Below are positions 32,724 through 36,485 of a DNA stretch of 36,485 nt, piece by piece. The translations under genes and the position numbers were made by a program. The stretch is from Candidatus Woesearchaeota archaeon CG11_big_fil_rev_8_21_14_0_20_43_8 (lineage in GTDB: Archaea > Nanobdellota > Nanobdellia > Woesearchaeales > CG08-08-20-14): assembly GCA_002762705.1 (NCBI GenBank), contig PCVE01000108.1, positions 1 through 36,485 on the forward strand. Direction: 5' to 3'. Every line of letters begins with the position of its first letter. Position 1 is the stretch's first letter. The notes beneath the pieces are model-generated. The model was not told the origin of the DNA, made no database searches, and saw only the letters and a program-made list of their open reading frames with translations.

Positions 32724-34526
32724 TCAATTATTGACCATTATCTCGACATTATTGCCGAAGAGACTCTTAAGGTCCTCAAATATCTTGCTCTTTAGCATTA
32801 TCTTCTCTTGGAACTTAGCCTCGCCCATGTATCTCTCGAACTCTTCCATATCGCTCTTATCGATCTTGTCAAGTCCGCCCGCTTCGGTGACTTTCGCTTT
32901 CCTTATCTCTTTTTCACCTTCATTGGCATCGTATAAGATAAATGCGTCGCCTTTCGCGAACATGATTATCTCAGCATACTTGTCGCCGAACTTGACCTTT
33001 ATCTTGCTTTTCTCGATCTCATTCGCACGTTTCCTCTGCATATATTCGACCATGAACTTGATGTAATTGTGGGCGTCTTTCCTTATGTTCTCGACGTCTT
33101 GTTTTGTGATGGTGCCTTTTGGGTAATCCACTTTCGCTTTCAGGATCTGTTTTAGCACACGCATCGTCTTGTCTGGGAAGATGCCAGCATTGATTATCTT
33201 TTCTTGGAAGACATTTGGAAGATCTTCTGCTGACACTTTTTTCACGCCTTCAAGTTTCAGGACATCTCTAGATGCTGCGACGACATTATCGTTTGCATGC
33301 AGCACAGTCTCTTCAAGTTTCTTCTTCTCGATCTCTCCATAGAGCTCTTTGATCCTCTTCAGATATCTCTCGACATTCTTAATGAGACGTTCTGCTTTTG
33401 AGCCGTCTAATGATTTGACCTCGTCATATTCATAGCTTTTCCATAGCTGGACCTGCTCATCGATTATGTCTCCGTACTCTTTCTCGAGCATCTTCTCCTT
33501 GTCGACAAAGACCTCTTTTATAAGTCTCGCTGTCTCTCTTGGTGTGGTCGGATTGATGCCATACATCATGAGAGCGGCCTGCGATGGATTGAGGATAGCA
33601 TAATATGCATCTTCTACACCAGCAGAGAGGATCTTGTTCTTCGCTCTCTCAAGGAATTGTTCTCCAGAATTCTGGAACATGTCGATAGATTCAGCTGATG
33701 GTTTTATCTTTCCCATCTTTAAGAGCTGCTTCCAAGGCATGTACATTCCCCGGTCATAGAACGGGATGCCATCTCTTAGGAATGTGAAGATGACTGGGTT
33801 CGCATCTTTTATCGAATCCCAAAAATCCGTGAGCAAATATGTCTGGACATGCAATTTTATCTTGACGCCAGTGATCTCTGCCGCTTTGTAGGCCATATCA
33901 TACATGATCGCAGTGAGCTTGTCCTTGAGCTCGCCACGGCTCATACGTTTGACATCTGTATCATCGATGACCACGAACGCGTCGATATCGCTCTTCTCAT
34001 GGCCGTCGCCCCTGAAATGTGATCCGGCACAGACATAACAGACGATGTATTTCTCGAACTTGTCAAGGCTCATCTTCTTGTGCACTTCTGATAGTTTTAT
34101 GCCTGAGATAGTGCCCCTGTCATAGACTGGCTGTGACATGGCGATCTGGTTCAATTTGTCGTATTTACCGTCATGACATTCTCCCCATATCTCTGAGACT
34201 ATCCATGTCTGGACTATCATGTTTGGATCCACTTCCTTTGCTAAGGATGCGATTATCGCGCCTAGCTTGTCGGAAAGCTCTTGCTTTGACATCTTTTGTG
34301 AATCGGAATCATCGACGACGACAAGCACATTGATATCCTCTTTCTTGTCTTTTGTCGGTGGGAGAAGTGTGACACCAAGTATGTATCTGTCGAATTTCTC
34401 AAGCACATTCTTTGAGAATAGGTCAAGTTTATCTTTCAGCTCTTTTAGTTCTGGCGGGAATTCTGGAAGCTTCTGGCTTGCCATGAAATCCTTCTTTTTC
34501 TCTTGTTTCTTTCCCTTGCTTGTCAT
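32724..34526 (-). CDS. Duplicated nucleotidyltransferase-like domains with HEPN-like helical region
   Basis: This 600-residue protein contains two copies of a minimal nucleotidyltransferase fold. Copy 1 (about 42-140) reads 'LGVTLLPPTKDKKEDINVL', without the GS pair and with Asp-Ile-Asn. Copy 2 (about 155-262) reads 'CAGSHFRGDGHEKSDIDAF', with GS and Asp-Ile-Asp intact. Both share 'VDDSD/IDDTD..KMS/RMS..EL.DKL.AI' and 'VQT' motifs. Residues about 285-400 ('EDAYYAILNPSQAALMMYG', 'TPRETARLIKEVFV') look like a HEPN domain. A further ~200-residue helical C-terminus is unassigned. MNT and HEPN usually form separate toxin-antitoxin proteins; here they are fused. GAGG upstream supports the start. 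Confidence 0.75.
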   Translation of the reverse strand: MTSKGKKQEKKKDFMASQKLPEFPPELKELKDKLDLFSKNVLEKFDRYILGVTLLPPTKDKKEDINVLVVVDDSDSQKMSKQELSDKLGAIIASLAKEVDPNMIVQTWIVSEIWGECHDGKYDKLNQIAMSQPVYDRGTISGIKLSEVHKKMSLDKFEKYIVCYVCAGSHFRGDGHEKSDIDAFVVIDDTDVKRMSRGELKDKLTAIMYDMAYKAAEITGVKIKLHVQTYLLTDFWDSIKDANPVIFTFLRDGIPFYDRGMYMPWKQLLKMGKIKPSAESIDMFQNSGEQFLERAKNKILSAGVEDAYYAILNPSQAALMMYGINPTTPRETARLIKEVFVDKEKMLEKEYGDIIDEQVQLWKSYEYDEVKSLDGSKAERLIKNVERYLKRIKELYGEIEKKKLEETVLHANDNVVAASRDVLKLEGVKKVSAEDLPNVFQEKIINAGIFPDKTMRVLKQILKAKVDYPKGTITKQDVENIRKDAHNYIKFMVEYMQRKRANEIEKSKIKVKFGDKYAEIIMFAKGDAFILYDANEGEKEIRKAKVTEAGGLDKIDKSDMEEFERYMGEAKFQEKIMLKSKIFEDLKSLFGNNVEIMVNN

Positions 34527-34554
34527 TTATTCATCGCCTCATAGTAATCATAAG

Positions 34555-34568
34555 TCCCTGGATAGGGA
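34555..34568 (-). promoter_or_regulatory. Small hairpin in the leader of the nucleotidyltransferase gene
   Basis: TCCCT and AGGGA pair around a 4-nt GGAT loop, between the TATA-like region (about 34580-34596 on the minus strand) and the start codon. It could be a leader hairpin or a protein-binding palindrome. Confidence 0.3.
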
Positions 34569-34700
34569 AATGTCCCCCCATTTATAAACATATATATAAT
34601 AACCCTATAACGACTGGGACAATTTGGTCACATATATACATAAAAAGGTTTTTAACCAACAGAGCCTTGATTATCATAAGCATAGAAAGAGGTGCTATAC

Positions 34701-36212
34701 ATGCGATTCAACATAGTCTCAACTGCTTTAAACACAATCTCTGGCGATGTCTGCGTCTTGGGCATTTATAAAGAAAAAGGGCTTCCGAAACAGGTATCTG
34801 ATATCGACAGAAGTTGCGGTGGTATGATAAAAGAGGCGATGCGATATGGATTCAACGCTGAATTCGGGCGGCAATGCCTTCTACATGTGGATAAAGGTAT
34901 CAAAGCCAAGAGGATCCTTCTGCTTGGACTTGGCAAGCGAAGTGAGCTTGATCTGAAGAAAATCAGGATACTGCTTGCAAGGATGTGTCTTTATCTGAGG
35001 CAACAGAACACAAAAAGCTATTGCATGCAGTTGATACGAAGCTCAGATAGGCGCGATTCATTCTCTGACACTGTCGAAGCGCATATAACCAGCCATGAAT
35101 CAGCGCTATACGAATTCAATCAGTACAAGACTGAAAGAAAAGAGGAATATATCCCGATTGTCGAGGCATCTTTTGTCTGTTTGGCATCTGAACTAAAAAG
35201 CGCAAAAGAATCAGCAAAGAAAGCGCATCATGTCGTTCAGGCGATGAACCTGATCAGGAATCTTGTTAACGAGCCTTCGAACATGCTGACCCCCTCAAAT
35301 CTTGCCAGATATGCTGTATCGATGTCGAAACGGGATGGGATATCATGCAAAGTCTATGGCAGGAAAGAGATAGAGAAGATGGGCATGCGCGCGTTCCTTG
35401 GTGTAGCGAAGGGCAGCGCAGAAGAGCCAAAATTCATAGTCATGGAACACAAGCCGAAGAAATCCCATGGCAAGATCTGTGTGGTCGGAAAAGGCATAAC
35501 TTTCGATAGCGGTGGCATATCTATAAAACCATCAAAAGGCATGGATGAGATGAAGATGGACATGGGAGGCGCTGCTGCGACCATCGGGATAATGGATGCT
35601 GTCGCAAGACTCAAGATACCTGTGCATGTGTATGGCATCGTCGCCGCATGCGAGAACATGCCTTCTGGTACGGCGCAGAAACCAGGAGATGTGGTCGAGA
35701 CCATGAGCGGAAAGACTGTCGAGATAGCGAACACAGATGCAGAAGGCAGGCTCATACTTGCAGATGCCCTTCATTATGCCACGACATTGAAACCAGATGC
35801 GATCGTCGATCTGGCAACATTGACAGGCGCGGTAGTGGTCGCGCTTGGAAGCCATGCCACTGGCATGTTCACAAACAACAGTGTCCTTGCAAAGACGATG
35901 GAAGCGGCTGCTTTTCAGAGCGGAGAGGCAGTATGGCGATTGCCTGTTTGGGAAGATTATCAAGAAGATGTCAAGAGCGATATCGCAGACATAAAGAACA
36001 TAGGTCTTCCGATGGAGGCAGGTTCGATAACTGCTGCTATGTTCCTGAAATTTTTTATCGGGAAGACTCCTTGGATACATCTGGATATCGCTGGGACAGC
36101 ATGGACAGATGGCAGAAAACACATCGGTGTCAAAGGTGCCACCGGCTCTGGTGTCAGGCTGGTGACACGGTTCATTGAAGAGATCAGCGAGATGAAGGCT
36201 TCTCGACGATAA
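34701..36212 (+). CDS. pepA: Leucyl aminopeptidase (M17 family)
   Basis: The start at ATG 34701 (503 residues) follows GAGGTG; a GTG at 34692 overlaps that site. The N-terminal domain is variable, and the catalytic half has 'VVGKGITFDSGGISIKPSKG' (metal-binding Lys and Asp), 'MKMDMGGAAATIG', 'NTDAEGRLILADAL' (metal Asp/Glu and catalytic Arg) and 'VDLATLTGA'. It is a hexameric two-metal exopeptidase that removes N-terminal residues from peptides in the cytoplasm. All active-site motifs are intact. A TTTTTAAC promoter element lies about 50 nt upstream. Confidence 0.95.
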   Translation: MRFNIVSTALNTISGDVCVLGIYKEKGLPKQVSDIDRSCGGMIKEAMRYGFNAEFGRQCLLHVDKGIKAKRILLLGLGKRSELDLKKIRILLARMCLYLRQQNTKSYCMQLIRSSDRRDSFSDTVEAHITSHESALYEFNQYKTERKEEYIPIVEASFVCLASELKSAKESAKKAHHVVQAMNLIRNLVNEPSNMLTPSNLARYAVSMSKRDGISCKVYGRKEIEKMGMRAFLGVAKGSAEEPKFIVMEHKPKKSHGKICVVGKGITFDSGGISIKPSKGMDEMKMDMGGAAATIGIMDAVARLKIPVHVYGIVAACENMPSGTAQKPGDVVETMSGKTVEIANTDAEGRLILADALHYATTLKPDAIVDLATLTGAVVVALGSHATGMFTNNSVLAKTMEAAAFQSGEAVWRLPVWEDYQEDVKSDIADIKNIGLPMEAGSITAAMFLKFFIGKTPWIHLDIAGTAWTDGRKHIGVKGATGSGVRLVTRFIEEISEMKASRR

Positions 36213-36223
36213 GATTATATAGC
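36212..36223 (+). promoter_or_regulatory. TATA box of the last gene
   Basis: AGATTATATAGC overlaps the pepA stop and is centred about 27 nt before the GTG at 36244, again a leaderless arrangement. Confidence 0.5.
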
Positions 36224-36243
36224 TTTGCATCATTTATATCCTT

Positions 36244-36485
36244 GTGGCTGAGCACTATAGATCGGAAAAGAAGAAGATCCAGAAAGGAAAGCGATCATTG
36301 TTCTTTCTTCCGATTGTCGTGACCGCGCTTCTTGTCCTGAATTGGATTGGGCTTCCATCCGTTTTCAAGTGGCTTCTCCTTATTTACGCTGCATATCGTC
36401 TGATCATCCTTGCGATGGAGAATTTTACGTGCGGCCATTGCTTGTATCATTTTGGAGTGGCTTTTGCATTGGTGGTATTCGCTTG
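36244..36485 (+). CDS. Membrane protein, partial (C-terminus beyond window)
   Basis: The frame opens with GTG at 36244 and runs off the window; 80 residues are visible. A basic start ('RSEKKKIQKGKRS') precedes at least two hydrophobic helices ('LFFLPIVVTALLVLNWIG' and 'WLLLIYAAYRLIILAM') and a third begins at the edge after 'CGHC'. No family is recognised. The TATA box at leaderless distance is the main support for the GTG start. Confidence 0.55.
   Translation, partial: MAEHYRSEKKKIQKGKRSLFFLPIVVTALLVLNWIGLPSVFKWLLLIYAAYRLIILAMENFTCGHCLYHFGVAFALVVFA

Noticed and set aside
35532-36233. 233-codon open frame antisense to leucyl aminopeptidase
   Set aside because: It lies entirely opposite conserved catalytic motifs of the M17 gene and has Cys/His/Arg-rich composition with no family.

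Overview
The window looks archaeal. It carries the archaeal/eukaryotic ribosomal proteins S19e, L39e and L31e around a PDCD5-family protein, a PhoU-like regulator with an AbrB-type N-terminus, class III (archaellin/pilin) signal peptides, a heterodisulfide reductase cluster and archaeal-type YchF, CoaBC and TrmI. TATA boxes sit about 26-29 nt before many first genes, which suggests leaderless transcripts, while genes inside operons have Shine-Dalgarno (SD) motifs. The pilin N-termini and the FKBP-thioredoxin fusion recall DPANN archaea such as Woesearchaeota-like lineages, but that placement is inference. No rRNA, tRNA or CRISPR array was seen.

Layout. 1-4258 (minus): hdrC-hdrB-hdrA-mvhD and the start of an FrhB/FdhB-like gene, a soluble electron-bifurcating type module with no hydrogenase gene in view. 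4495-6153 (plus): membrane-anchored FKBP fused to a thioredoxin-fold domain. 6188-10105 (minus): four genes joined by 4-bp ATGA overlaps, coaBC, aminotransferase, class II aldolase-like and methyltransferase, with an amidohydrolase just upstream. 11109-12511 (plus): Nudix hydrolase and PhoU-like regulator. 12592-14283 (plus): S19e, PDCD5, L39e and L31e; both S19e and L31e have long charged tails. 14556-16944 (minus): three pilin-like proteins, one carrying a probable concanavalin-like domain. 17127-19174 (plus): NapH-like ferredoxin, lipoprotein, MscS channel. 19213-20205 (minus): unknown protein. 20206-20969: non-coding, see below. 20970-22328 (plus): phosphohexomutase. 22342-30422 (minus): HIT protein, B12-type ribonucleotide reductase, a GlcD/CCG iron-sulfur oxidoreductase, a Cys-rich lipoprotein and YchF. 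30692-31959 (plus): PHP protein and an unknown protein. 31970-34526 (minus): TrmI and a nucleotidyltransferase repeat/HEPN-like protein. 34701-36485 (plus): leucyl aminopeptidase and a truncated membrane protein.

The most unusual non-coding signal is at 20275-20909. Two adjacent elements of 241 bp and 367 bp each end in long inverted repeats that begin GGC and end GCC. Three copies of the same 9-mer, CATCTTTTC, exactly abut and separate them. This is the pattern expected of two small non-autonomous transposons (MITEs) inserted at one 9-bp target, or of two structured RNAs punctuated by a shared spacer. Both interiors contain strong hairpins and T6 runs.

The most unusual coding signal is the ATGA-coupled coaBC operon, whose aldolase-like, aminotransferase and methyltransferase members do not belong to any CoA pathway I can name. 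Functional statements are family-level readings made by eye; no database search was run.
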